A DNA stretch of 12,786 nt from an uncultured Ruminococcus sp. (GTDB lineage: Bacteria > Bacillota > Clostridia > Oscillospirales > Acutalibacteraceae): the NCBI GenBank assembly GCA_946414115.1, contig CAMKNF010000044.1, forward strand, positions 1 through 12,786, written 5' to 3'. The translations under genes were made by a program, and so were the position numbers. Below are positions 1-5,826 of the stretch, piece by piece. Under the pieces are notes generated by a model that saw nothing but the letters and a program-made list of their open reading frames with translations, was not told the origin of the DNA and made no database searches. Position 1 is the first letter of the stretch, and every line of letters starts with the position of its first letter.

Positions 1-496
1 TTACGCTTAACAGCATATCCTTGTATTTGCCGTAAATTTTCGTTTCAACTTCCATAATCGGACGTGGACCGACAATTGACAAATCACCTTTTAAAATATT
101 GAAAAGCTGCGGCAACTCGTCAAGGCTTGTCTTCCTCAAAAACTTGCCGATTTTCGTAATTCTGGGGTCGTTTTCAAGCTTGAAGTTCTTTTTAAACTCC
201 TCTTTTTGCTCGGGGGTGAATTTTTCAATAAGCTCCTCGGCATTCATAACCATACTTCTGAATTTGTAAATGCCGATTTTTTTACCGTTTTTGCCCACAC
301 GTTTGTGTACAAAAATAACGGGACCTTTGCTCGTTGCCTTTATCGCAATGCTTATAATAATGAAAAACGGCGAAAGCAGAATAATTGCTATTGCCGAGCA
401 AATAATATCGGCAAACCGTTTTACAAAATCGTAAACAGGCTTGTTTGCAACATATTTACTTGTCACTTTTGCAGTATCAAAATTGCAGTTTTTCAT
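1..496 (-). CDS. Polyprenol-phosphate sugar-1-phosphate transferase (bacterial sugar transferase family), 3' end outside window
   Basis: Transfers a sugar-1-phosphate from a UDP-sugar to undecaprenyl phosphate, the first membrane step of polysaccharide repeat-unit synthesis. 165 N-terminal residues are present; the C-terminus lies beyond the left edge. After a short cytosolic lead comes one hydrophobic segment (about residues 27-52), the membrane anchor typical of the small PglC/EpsL-like forms rather than the long WcaJ form with several helices. Family motifs follow: KRVGKNGKKIGIYKFRSM, then DPRITKIGKFLRKTSLDELP with the conserved Asp-Glu pair, then QLFNILKGDLSIVGPRP. It follows the tyrosine kinase gene after 81 bases in the same direction, so it is probably the third gene of the polysaccharide operon. 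The start is the first ATG after an in-frame TGA; its ribosome binding site is poorly placed (see the separate site entry). The family call is firm; the sugar cannot be told. Confidence 0.93.
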   Translation of the reverse strand, partial: MKNCNFDTAKVTSKYVANKPVYDFVKRFADIICSAIAIILLSPFFIIISIAIKATSKGPVIFVHKRVGKNGKKIGIYKFRSMVMNAEELIEKFTPEQKEEFKKNFKLENDPRITKIGKFLRKTSLDELPQLFNILKGDLSIVGPRPIMEVETKIYGKYKDMLLSV

Positions 497-516
497 TACT
501 CAGTCCATTTTCCCTC
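494..516 (-). promoter_or_regulatory. Odd start region of the sugar transferase gene: SD, ATG-GAC-TGA, then ATG
   Basis: Read on the minus strand, GAGGG (516-512) is followed after three bases by an ATG (508-506), then GAC, TGA (502-500), GTA and the ATG used here (496-494). Both ATGs are in the same frame, separated by the stop. The SD is only 3 bases from the first ATG and 15 from the second, so neither has ideal spacing. It may be a two-codon leader with reinitiation, or a TGG-to-TGA change in an originally longer start. Confidence 0.45.
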
Positions 517-577
517 GTTTTTTAGTCCAATATATAAGCGGATATAATTTATATCAACTGATGTTCAGCATAAAATT

Positions 578-1282
578 TTAGTATCCGTAATATCCGTAAG
601 AATAATTTCCGTAACCTTTTTTGTACTTTTTCGTTTCAGCAGGCTTAACCTTGTTAATGATAATACCAAGCGTCTTGCCGCCCGAACGCTCAAGTGTTTC
701 AAGCGTTTTGTTAAGCTGCGGGTAGGTTGTCGAGTTGTTTTTAACAACAACAACAACTCCGTCAGACGCCTTGATAATCGGAACAGCGTCAATTACGACG
801 CCGATCGGCGGTGTGTCAAAAATAATATAATCGTAGTCTTTCTCTACCATTTTTACAAAGTCAGCCATAGCCTCGCTTGCAAGAAGCTCCGAGGGGTTCG
901 GGGGAACAGCACCGTAGCATACTGCATTCATATTTGAAAGCTTTGTAGACTGAATAATCTCGTCTGCCGTACATTCGTCGTTGAGGTAATTTGTAAGTCC
1001 CGGCGTTGGAGCAAGCTTGAGTGCAGAATGAACGTGAGGACGGCGAAGGTCGCACTCAATTACAAGCACCTTTGTATCAACCTGCTGTGCAAGCGCCGAC
1101 GCTACGTTCATAGCCGTAACGGTTTTTCCCTCGCCTTTTGACGAGCTTGTAAAGGCTATCTTTTTGCAACCCTTTTTTATTATTGAATACGCAATGTTTG
1201 TTCTTGCTGTTTTATAGGATTCCCTTATCTGAAAGCCGAGAGCTTCGGTATCAATTGAACGGTCGATTTTTGCTTTAGTCAT
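578..1282 (-). CDS. Capsule/exopolysaccharide bacterial tyrosine kinase (CpsD/YwqD type)
   Basis: Cytoplasmic autophosphorylating BY-kinase that, with its membrane adaptor, controls assembly and chain length of surface polysaccharide. 234 residues, the usual size for the split Firmicute form. Visible motifs: ESYKTARTNIAYS near residues 21-33; Walker A SSSKGEGKT (46-54); Walker A' VLVIECDLRRP (72-82); GAVPPNPSELLAS (124-136), characteristic of this family; Walker B YIIFDTPP (152-159). The C-terminus is a tyrosine cluster with seven Tyr among the last 15 residues (220, 224, 227, 229, 231, 232, 234), the expected autophosphorylation tail. A GAGAGGTG ribosome site (1297-1290) stands 7 bases before the ATG, and the adaptor gene ends only 17 bases upstream, so the two are co-transcribed. 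No CpsB-type phosphatase is present in the window. Function is firm by family; the specific polysaccharide is unknown. Confidence 0.95.
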   Translation of the reverse strand: MTKAKIDRSIDTEALGFQIRESYKTARTNIAYSIIKKGCKKIAFTSSSKGEGKTVTAMNVASALAQQVDTKVLVIECDLRRPHVHSALKLAPTPGLTNYLNDECTADEIIQSTKLSNMNAVCYGAVPPNPSELLASEAMADFVKMVEKDYDYIIFDTPPIGVVIDAVPIIKASDGVVVVVKNNSTTYPQLNKTLETLERSGGKTLGIIINKVKPAETKKYKKGYGNYSYGYYGY

Positions 1283-1299
1283 TTGTAATCACCTCTCTG

Positions 1300-2013
1300 T
1301 TAGTCTTTCTGGGCTTGTGCCGCTTTTAAGTTCTTTGCAAAATACTCAAAATCGGGAATAGCGGCAAGCACGGGTATGTTGTTGATTGTAGTCATATCAT
1401 CATCGTATTTAATCTTAACGTCAAAGTAATCACGAACAAAAGCGATAACAAGTGAAATTACCAGACCGATAAGCAAAGCGATGAGTACATTTCTCGGTAC
1501 ATTCGGCGAGGTCGGATTCTGGGGAGTAGTTGCTTCGTCAACAATCTTGAGCTTTGCGTTGTTGCTGAGCAGTTCCGAAATGGTACCCGGAGCTGTTTTT
1601 GCAACTGCGTCGGCAATGTTCTTTGCCTCGGCAGGACTGTCTGAAACAACGTCAGCCTTGAAAACCTCGGTGTTTTCAACACCGGTAAATTTAACCTTTG
1701 ACTTAAGCTCGGTTGAAGTGTATTTGCTGTTGAGAGTTTTTGAAACAGCTTCGTAAAAATTATTTGTATCAAGAAGTTCTATGTAAGTAGCAACGAGCTT
1801 TGAAGAATAGTTGTACGCACTCAAATCCTCATAACCGCTGTTTGAGTTTTTGTAATCGGTGCTTACATAAAGCTTTACAGTTGCCGTGTAGCTCTTTTTA
1901 ATAAAAAATTTGGTTATGAAAAATGAGCAGACGGAAAATAACAGTGAAGCAATTATAATGAAAATAAGATTTTTCTTAATTATCCGCAGTATGTCCTTAA
2001 ATGAGATTTCCAT
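1300..2013 (-). CDS. Wzz/CpsC-type polysaccharide co-polymerase and tyrosine-kinase adaptor
   Basis: Membrane protein that sets polysaccharide chain length and activates the neighbouring tyrosine kinase. 237 residues: a short cytosolic N-terminus with the Wzz-like SFKDILRIIKKN lead, a first membrane helix (about 16-38), an external region of about 135 residues, a proline-rich stretch ATTPQNPTSPNVPR (161-174), a second helix (about 174-193) and a cytosolic tail of about 44 residues. In this family the tail docks on and activates the kinase. The proline-rich motif just before helix 2 is typical of the family. It is the first gene of the operon: GAGGAG (2027-2022) lies 8 bases before ATG, with a good promoter further upstream. 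Length and topology match the Gram-positive split system, in which adaptor and kinase are separate proteins. Confidence 0.93.
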   Translation of the reverse strand: MEISFKDILRIIKKNLIFIIIASLLFSVCSFFITKFFIKKSYTATVKLYVSTDYKNSNSGYEDLSAYNYSSKLVATYIELLDTNNFYEAVSKTLNSKYTSTELKSKVKFTGVENTEVFKADVVSDSPAEAKNIADAVAKTAPGTISELLSNNAKLKIVDEATTPQNPTSPNVPRNVLIALLIGLVISLVIAFVRDYFDVKIKYDDDMTTINNIPVLAAIPDFEYFAKNLKAAQAQKD

Positions 2014-2101
2014 AAAACAAACTCCTCAAATTCATTGTGAATTATTTACGCTGAATAACTGAAAATCAACGCACAAATTCCATAATACAATACGTAATTA
2101 T

Positions 2102-2130
2102 ATTATATAATAAAAATTGAGCTTTTTCAA
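2102..2130 (-). promoter_or_regulatory. Sigma-A-type promoter of the polysaccharide operon
   Basis: On the minus strand, TTGAAA (2130-2125) and TATAAT (2107-2102) are separated by 17 bases. The start codon of the first operon gene (2013) is about 88 bases downstream of the -10 box, giving a leader of roughly 80 bases. No clear hairpin-plus-T-run was seen in the leader. This is a motif match only, but the spacing is ideal and the position fits. Confidence 0.65.
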
Positions 2131-2425
2131 TCATATATCAAATAATTTCAATAAAAAACAAAAATAATGTCGAAATAACTTTGATTTAGTCAGTAATGCA
2201 AAAGAATTACTTAATCATTAAATAAAAAACAAATATTTTATTGTACAAAACAATTTTTCCTTATGCAGTTAATAAGTGGAGTTGACTATTATAAAATATA
2301 GGAAAAAACGACAAAATTCAACAGGAATATTATACCATCTGATAAAGTGTAAATTAATTTATAATGGAAAAATATTAATAATGTTAATAAAACAGTACAC
2401 GCATCTATTAGAATTTTAAAAGGTA
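2131..2425. other. AT-rich intergenic stretch without a recognisable gene
   Basis: Very AT-rich DNA between the leftward polysaccharide promoter and the HTH-gene remnant. Open frames here have no ribosome site and no recognisable protein motif. It may hold operators for the polysaccharide operon, but none can be named. A loose 18-base resemblance exists between 2181-2198 and 2763-2784. Confidence 0.5.
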
Positions 2426-2637
2426 ATGAATGTGGTGTATGACTTCGGAATGACGTTAAATAAATTAAGGAATAAGAAAAGGCTGTCGCAGGAACAGGCA
2501 GCAAAAAGACTGAAACTTACAAAATCCACTATAAGCGGTTATGAAAAAATATAATTATGCCAAGTATCGACACAATAACAACTGATAAATAAAGTGAATA
2601 TATTTTGCGTTTTGTTGTCTAAATGATGATAATTTGC
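2426..2637 (+). pseudogene. Decayed Xre/Cro-type HTH transcriptional regulator
   Basis: From ATG at 2426 (or 2450), a frame of about 42 residues encodes a good HTH_3 start: MNVVYDFGMTLNKLRNKK, then RLSQEQAAKRLKL and TKSTISGYEKI, stopping at TAA 2552-2554. Full-length relatives continue with a segment like 'xMPSIDTLxKLxxIFxVSxDYLLG'. Those pieces are visible downstream in other frames: MPSIDTI from 2557 (frame shifted), a LINKVNIFCVLL-like piece from about 2582 in the next frame, and LNDDNL near 2618-2635 in yet another. At least two frameshifts therefore separate what was probably one 65-100-residue regulator. An AAAAGG (2418-2423) sits too close to the 2426 ATG but 26 bases from 2450. A short HTH-only peptide could still be made, but the sequence recognition helix alone would lack its last helices. 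It may once have governed one of the two flanking surface loci. Confidence 0.72.
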
Positions 2638-2717
2638 TCTGCAATTCCTTGAAAGTCATAATTTATTGTTTTGTGTTCAATAAAAATAAATTTTTTTCAA
2701 AATTTAGCAAAAAATGC

Positions 2718-2746
2718 TTTACAAATAAAAAAAGTAGTGATATAAT
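2718..2746 (+). promoter_or_regulatory. Sigma-A-type promoter of the sortase-substrate operon
   Basis: TTTACA (2718-2723), 17-base spacer, TATAAT (2741-2746). The predicted transcript starts near 2753, giving a leader of about 80 bases before the ATG at 2834. The leader ends in AAAGGTGG (2818-2825), 8 bases before ATG. Near-consensus boxes and ideal spacing suggest strong constitutive expression. Confidence 0.75.
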
Positions 2747-2790
2747 TCGTTTATAAATAGTTTTGATTTATATAGTCGGTAATGTACATA

Positions 2791-2808
2791 AGATACAAAA
2801 GATACAAA
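2791..2808 (+). repeat. Tandem 9-base repeat in the 5' leader
   Basis: AGATACAAA occurs twice in direct succession (2791-2799 and 2800-2808) inside the untranslated leader of the sortase-substrate gene, ten bases before the ribosome binding site. It could be a binding site for a regulator, an unstructured ribosome-standby region, or simple slippage; the sequence does not decide. Confidence 0.5.
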
Positions 2809-2833
2809 ATAAAATTAAAGGTGGTAGAAAATT

Positions 2834-3421
2834 ATGAAAAAATTATCGGCAATTTTAGTTGCACTTGTTCTCGTTGCCGCTACTGCAGTTACCGCTTTTG
2901 CAGCAGGTATTAACAGCAGCGAGCAGGCTGTTCTTGATGAGCTCAAGACATCAGTTGCAATGAAGGGCGGAGAAATGGTTATCCCCACTGAATATGTTAA
3001 TCAGGCTGAAAACTATTTCAACACAATTGATATGACAGAGGCACAGTCAAAGGACATTATCGCTGTTATCAAAGACGGTAAGAGTTTCCTTAATAATTCA
3101 GGTGCTTCAAATATTGCAGACCTTTCATTCGCTCAGAAGCAGGAGCTTCTTGCTTACGGTGAAAAGGCTGTTGCTGTTCTTGATATGACAATGTCATATG
3201 ACAAGACAACTAAAAAGCTTACAATTCTTGACCCTAAAGGTGAAGTTGCATTCAGCGCAACTCCTACACTTTCAAAGACAGGTGCTGTTTCAGAGAACCC
3301 CATTAAGACAACAGGTTCTGATGTAAACTACTTCGGCTTTATCGCACTCGGTGCAGCTGCAGTTGTTCTCGTAGCAGGCGGCGCAATGTTTGTTGTAAAA
3401 ACTAAAAAAGAAAGAGCTTGA
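2834..3421 (+). CDS. Small secreted surface protein with non-canonical sortase signal (IKTTG)
   Basis: 195-residue exported protein. Residues 1-23 are a textbook signal peptide (MKK, hydrophobic core, AFA cleavage site). The mature region, about 24-155, is soluble and mixed helical, with an IPTEYVNQAENYFN segment near 50-63; I do not recognise a named domain. The C-terminus has the three parts of a cell-wall sorting signal: NPIKTTGSD (155-163), a hydrophobic helix (about 167-188) and a basic tail KTKKERA. The motif has the Thr-Gly of LPXTG but Ile-Lys in place of Leu-Pro. A sortase gene starts 6 bases after its stop, so it is very probably that enzyme's substrate. Strong promoter and ribosome site suggest abundant product. 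Expected location: covalently on the wall or on another surface protein. The molecular role after anchoring is unknown. Confidence 0.85.
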   Translation: MKKLSAILVALVLVAATAVTAFAAGINSSEQAVLDELKTSVAMKGGEMVIPTEYVNQAENYFNTIDMTEAQSKDIIAVIKDGKSFLNNSGASNIADLSFAQKQELLAYGEKAVAVLDMTMSYDKTTKKLTILDPKGEVAFSATPTLSKTGAVSENPIKTTGSDVNYFGFIALGAAAVVLVAGGAMFVVKTKKERA

Positions 3422-3427
3422 TTTTAA

Positions 3428-4147
3428 ATGTCTGATAAAAAACGCAGACACAGGCATAAAAAATTTGATGGGAAGAGTTTTATAATTCTTCCCATTATCT
3501 TTTTGTTCGGAACCTATATTGTGCTTTATCTTGCACTTGCTCCGAGCTTTTCAACTATTTTTTCTGCGGCGGGGATGTTCTTTTCGGACAATAAAAAGGA
3601 TTACTCCACCGAATATGAAAATATTTTTGTGCCTGTTTCGGAAAACTCAACTTTACCTACGGTAACAAAAGAAGATAAGAAATCATACGTAAAAAACGAC
3701 GCTGTTGAATACCCCAACTACGGCAATCAGTTCGGCGAGCTTATCATTGAGGAATGCGGAATTGATAATAAGCTGTTTTTTGGTGACGGCGAGGTTGCAC
3801 TGCGCAACGGAGTAGGAATTTACAATGGGAGTTTTATACCCGGTTACGGCGGAACAATTCTTGTTGCCGGTCACAACAACACCTATTTCAACGGACTGAA
3901 ATACGCTGAAAAGGGACAAACTGTTGTTATCCGCACAAGCTATGGAAATTATGAGTACCGCATCACGGGTACGGCTGTAAAAAAGGCAACCGACAGGACT
4001 GCTTATGACTTAAATGCAGATTACGAAAACCTGATTATGTATACCTGCTACCCGTTTGACGAGCTTGGACTTACAGATTACAGATTTTTTGTTTATGCAG
4101 AGCTTGTTTCGGGTACGCCGATTGATAAAAGCACAGGGGAGGGCTAA
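3428..4147 (+). CDS. Sortase (class D-like transpeptidase)
   Basis: Membrane-anchored cysteine transpeptidase that cleaves a sorting signal and attaches the substrate to the cell surface. 239 residues: basic cytosolic start, one helix (about 17-37), a linker to about residue 95, and a sortase barrel to the end. Catalytic residues are visible: His149 in LVAGHNNTYF, Cys207 in LIMYTCYPF and Arg219 in TDYRFFVYAE. The TCYP form resembles class D/E-type enzymes. The presumed substrate is encoded directly upstream; the four-helix membrane protein follows 5 bases downstream. No good ribosome site precedes the ATG: only a weak AAAGAG about 15 bases away. It may depend on translation arriving from the substrate gene, which would keep enzyme below substrate. 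Sortase identity is firm; the class is a judgement from motifs. Confidence 0.92.
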   Translation: MSDKKRRHRHKKFDGKSFIILPIIFLFGTYIVLYLALAPSFSTIFSAAGMFFSDNKKDYSTEYENIFVPVSENSTLPTVTKEDKKSYVKNDAVEYPNYGNQFGELIIEECGIDNKLFFGDGEVALRNGVGIYNGSFIPGYGGTILVAGHNNTYFNGLKYAEKGQTVVIRTSYGNYEYRITGTAVKKATDRTAYDLNADYENLIMYTCYPFDELGLTDYRFFVYAELVSGTPIDKSTGEG

Positions 4148-4152
4148 TAATT

Positions 4153-4995
4153 ATGGCTAAAAAACCCTTTTCTTCAAGAGTCAGAAATGCAGTATTTATC
4201 GTGCTTTCGTTTTTGCTTACTTTGATTTTGTTTTTGCTTTCAGTCTGTACGGTGCTTGAGGCTACGCTGTTTAATCCGGAGTTTATTTTTGACAATATGA
4301 ACTCCTCAAACTATTTTATTGACAAGAGTGACGAAATTACAACAAGCCTTATCGATCTCGGATATGCCAGCGGACTTGACGAAAAGTTCTTTGACGATTT
4401 CATTGATGAGGTTATGTTGTGCGATGACACAAGAGAGTATCTTGACAATTACTATTCGGGCAACGGCGCAAAGATTGATACAACTGATTTTAAGCAGAGC
4501 TTTAACGCAGAGCTTGATAAGTATATTCAGGAAAACAACATCAAGAATGTAAACGGAAAAAGCCGCGATAAGCTTGTAAATAAAGCGGCACAGATTTACC
4601 GTTTTTCGCTTGAAATTCCTCTTTTCTCAAAACTTTCGGCGTACTTTCTGACTGCAAAAAATGCAATGCCGTTTATTCTTGTCGGTCTTGTGGTGCTTGC
4701 AGGCGTTATCTGCGTTGTGCTTATCTTTGCGAATAAATGGAAGCACAGAGGCGTTAAATATATCTGCTATGCGACATCGGGCGCATTCCTTGCCTTGGGA
4801 ATTATTCCTGCATATTTAATGATTACGGGCAAGATTTCTCATTTAAATCTTGATTCCCGTGCACTTTATAATATGTTTGTCCAATCTGCAAACAGCATAT
4901 GCATTGCAGTTTTGTTCATTTCATTGTTCTTTTTGCTCGTTTCAGTCGGACTGTTTTTCCTTTTCAGACGAATGTACAAAAAAGTTAGAAGTTAA
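4153..4995 (+). CDS. Four-helix membrane protein of unknown function in sortase operon
   Basis: I do not recognise this 280-residue protein. It has a first helix (about 12-35), an acidic extracytoplasmic loop of about 135 residues (36-170) rich in Asp, Asn and Tyr, then three more helices (about 171-193, 202-224 and 246-270) and a basic cytosolic tail FRRMYKKVRS. The loop side is inferred from the positive-inside rule. It is the last gene of the operon: a GGGGAGGG site (4137-4143), embedded in the end of the sortase gene, lies 9 bases before ATG, and a strong terminator follows 20 bases after its stop. Placement suggests a partner of the sortase or of its substrate, such as a presentation, assembly or sensing protein, but no motif proves it. 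No metal-binding or catalytic signature was noticed. Confidence 0.85.
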   Translation: MAKKPFSSRVRNAVFIVLSFLLTLILFLLSVCTVLEATLFNPEFIFDNMNSSNYFIDKSDEITTSLIDLGYASGLDEKFFDDFIDEVMLCDDTREYLDNYYSGNGAKIDTTDFKQSFNAELDKYIQENNIKNVNGKSRDKLVNKAAQIYRFSLEIPLFSKLSAYFLTAKNAMPFILVGLVVLAGVICVVLIFANKWKHRGVKYICYATSGAFLALGIIPAYLMITGKISHLNLDSRALYNMFVQSANSICIAVLFISLFFLLVSVGLFFLFRRMYKKVRS

Positions 4996-5015
4996 ATTTT
5001 ACTTAAATAATTATG

Positions 5016-5056
5016 GGACTGTTGCAAATTCGTTTTGCAACAGTCCGTTTTCTTTT
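5016..5056 (+). terminator. Strong intrinsic terminator of the sortase operon
   Basis: A perfect 13-base-pair stem (5016-5028 with 5034-5046, GGACTGTTGCAAA) encloses a 5-base loop and is followed by TTTTCTTTT (5048-5056). It ends the rightward sortase operon. The T-run overlaps the last codon of the leftward TatD gene (stop at 5055-5057). On the minus strand the same stem is not followed by a T-run, so it is not clearly bidirectional. Confidence 0.92.
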
Positions 5057-5822
5057 ACTCAATATTATAAAATCTTTTTGCATTTTCGCAGGTGATATTC
5101 AGTATCTCCTGCACGCCCATATTACGAACGGCGGCGATTTTTTCAGCAGCATACAAAATCATTGAGCTGTCACAGCGTTTTCCACGAAACGGTACGGGCG
5201 CCATATACGGTGCGTCGGTTTCGAGCAGAAGCCTGTCAATCGGAATTTCAGCCGCAACCTCAACACTGTGGCGAGCGTTCTTGAATGTAACCACTCCGCC
5301 CAGACTGATGTACATTCCAAGCCTTACAGCCTCTCTCATCAGCTCCACACTTCCCGAAAAGCAGTGCACAAGCGCATTCGGTCGGTATTTTCGGAGCAAA
5401 TCAAACGTATCACCGTGAGCCTCTCTATCGTGAACTACGAGTGGCATTTTTAAATCGAGCGAAAGCTTAATCTGCTCCTCAAACACTTTTTTCTGCTTGT
5501 CCTTCGGAATATCCCAGTGGTAGTCAAGTCCTGTTTCACCGATTGCAACAACCTTTTCGTGCTTTGAAAGCTCTGCAAGCCTGTCGAGATAATCAGCCGG
5601 TATATCGTCAAGATTTTCAGGGTGAAAGCCGACTGCGGCATACATAAAATCGTATTTTTCGGCGTATTCAATGCTCTTTTCAGCAGTCTTTAAGTCAACC
5701 GAGTTGTTCACAATTCCGTATACGCCCTTGCTTTTAATATTGTCAAGCAGAGTGGAACGGTCGTCGTCAAACCACTTGTCGTCATAGTGGGCGTGTGCGT
5801 CAAAAATATTTTCGTAATTCAT
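5055..5822 (-). CDS. tatD: TatD-family metal-dependent hydrolase (deoxyribonuclease-like)
   Basis: TIM-barrel metal hydrolase; characterised members act as 3'-5' DNA exonucleases or deoxyribonucleases in the cytosol. 255 residues, the family's usual length. Metal ligands are in place: DAHAHYDD (His10, His12), AIGETGLDYHWD (Glu96), VVHDREAH (His131), ALVHCFSG (His153) and LLLETDAPY (Asp203), followed by the family's PxPFRGKRCDSS stretch. Chosen start is ATG at 5822, where the family N-terminus begins; a longer open frame exists upstream but overlaps the preceding gene. The preceding gene's stop is 4 bases away and supplies a GGAG ribosome site within its last codons, so the two are translationally close. 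Its usual neighbours such as metS, rnmV or ksgA are absent here. The exact substrate cannot be decided. Confidence 0.93.
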   Translation of the reverse strand: MNYENIFDAHAHYDDKWFDDDRSTLLDNIKSKGVYGIVNNSVDLKTAEKSIEYAEKYDFMYAAVGFHPENLDDIPADYLDRLAELSKHEKVVAIGETGLDYHWDIPKDKQKKVFEEQIKLSLDLKMPLVVHDREAHGDTFDLLRKYRPNALVHCFSGSVELMREAVRLGMYISLGGVVTFKNARHSVEVAAEIPIDRLLLETDAPYMAPVPFRGKRCDSSMILYAAEKIAAVRNMGVQEILNITCENAKRFYNIE

Positions 5823-5826
5823 ACTG

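Noticed and set aside
206..547. Plus-strand open frame of 113 codons opposite the sugar transferase
   Set aside because: It is antisense to a gene with clear family motifs and has no ribosome site.
2289..2504. Minus-strand frame of 71 codons in the AT-rich gap
   Set aside because: Lies opposite the HTH remnant, has no ribosome site, and its hydrophobic product follows from AT-rich composition.
3272..3289. SKTG at residues 147-150 of the surface protein as sorting motif
   Set aside because: It lies 16 residues before the hydrophobic helix; NPIKTTGS next to the helix fits the expected distance better.
5016..5056. Bidirectional terminator for the convergent sortase and tatD operons
   Set aside because: The stem has a T-run only on the plus-strand side; minus-strand sequence after the stem is mixed A/T without a clear run of T.
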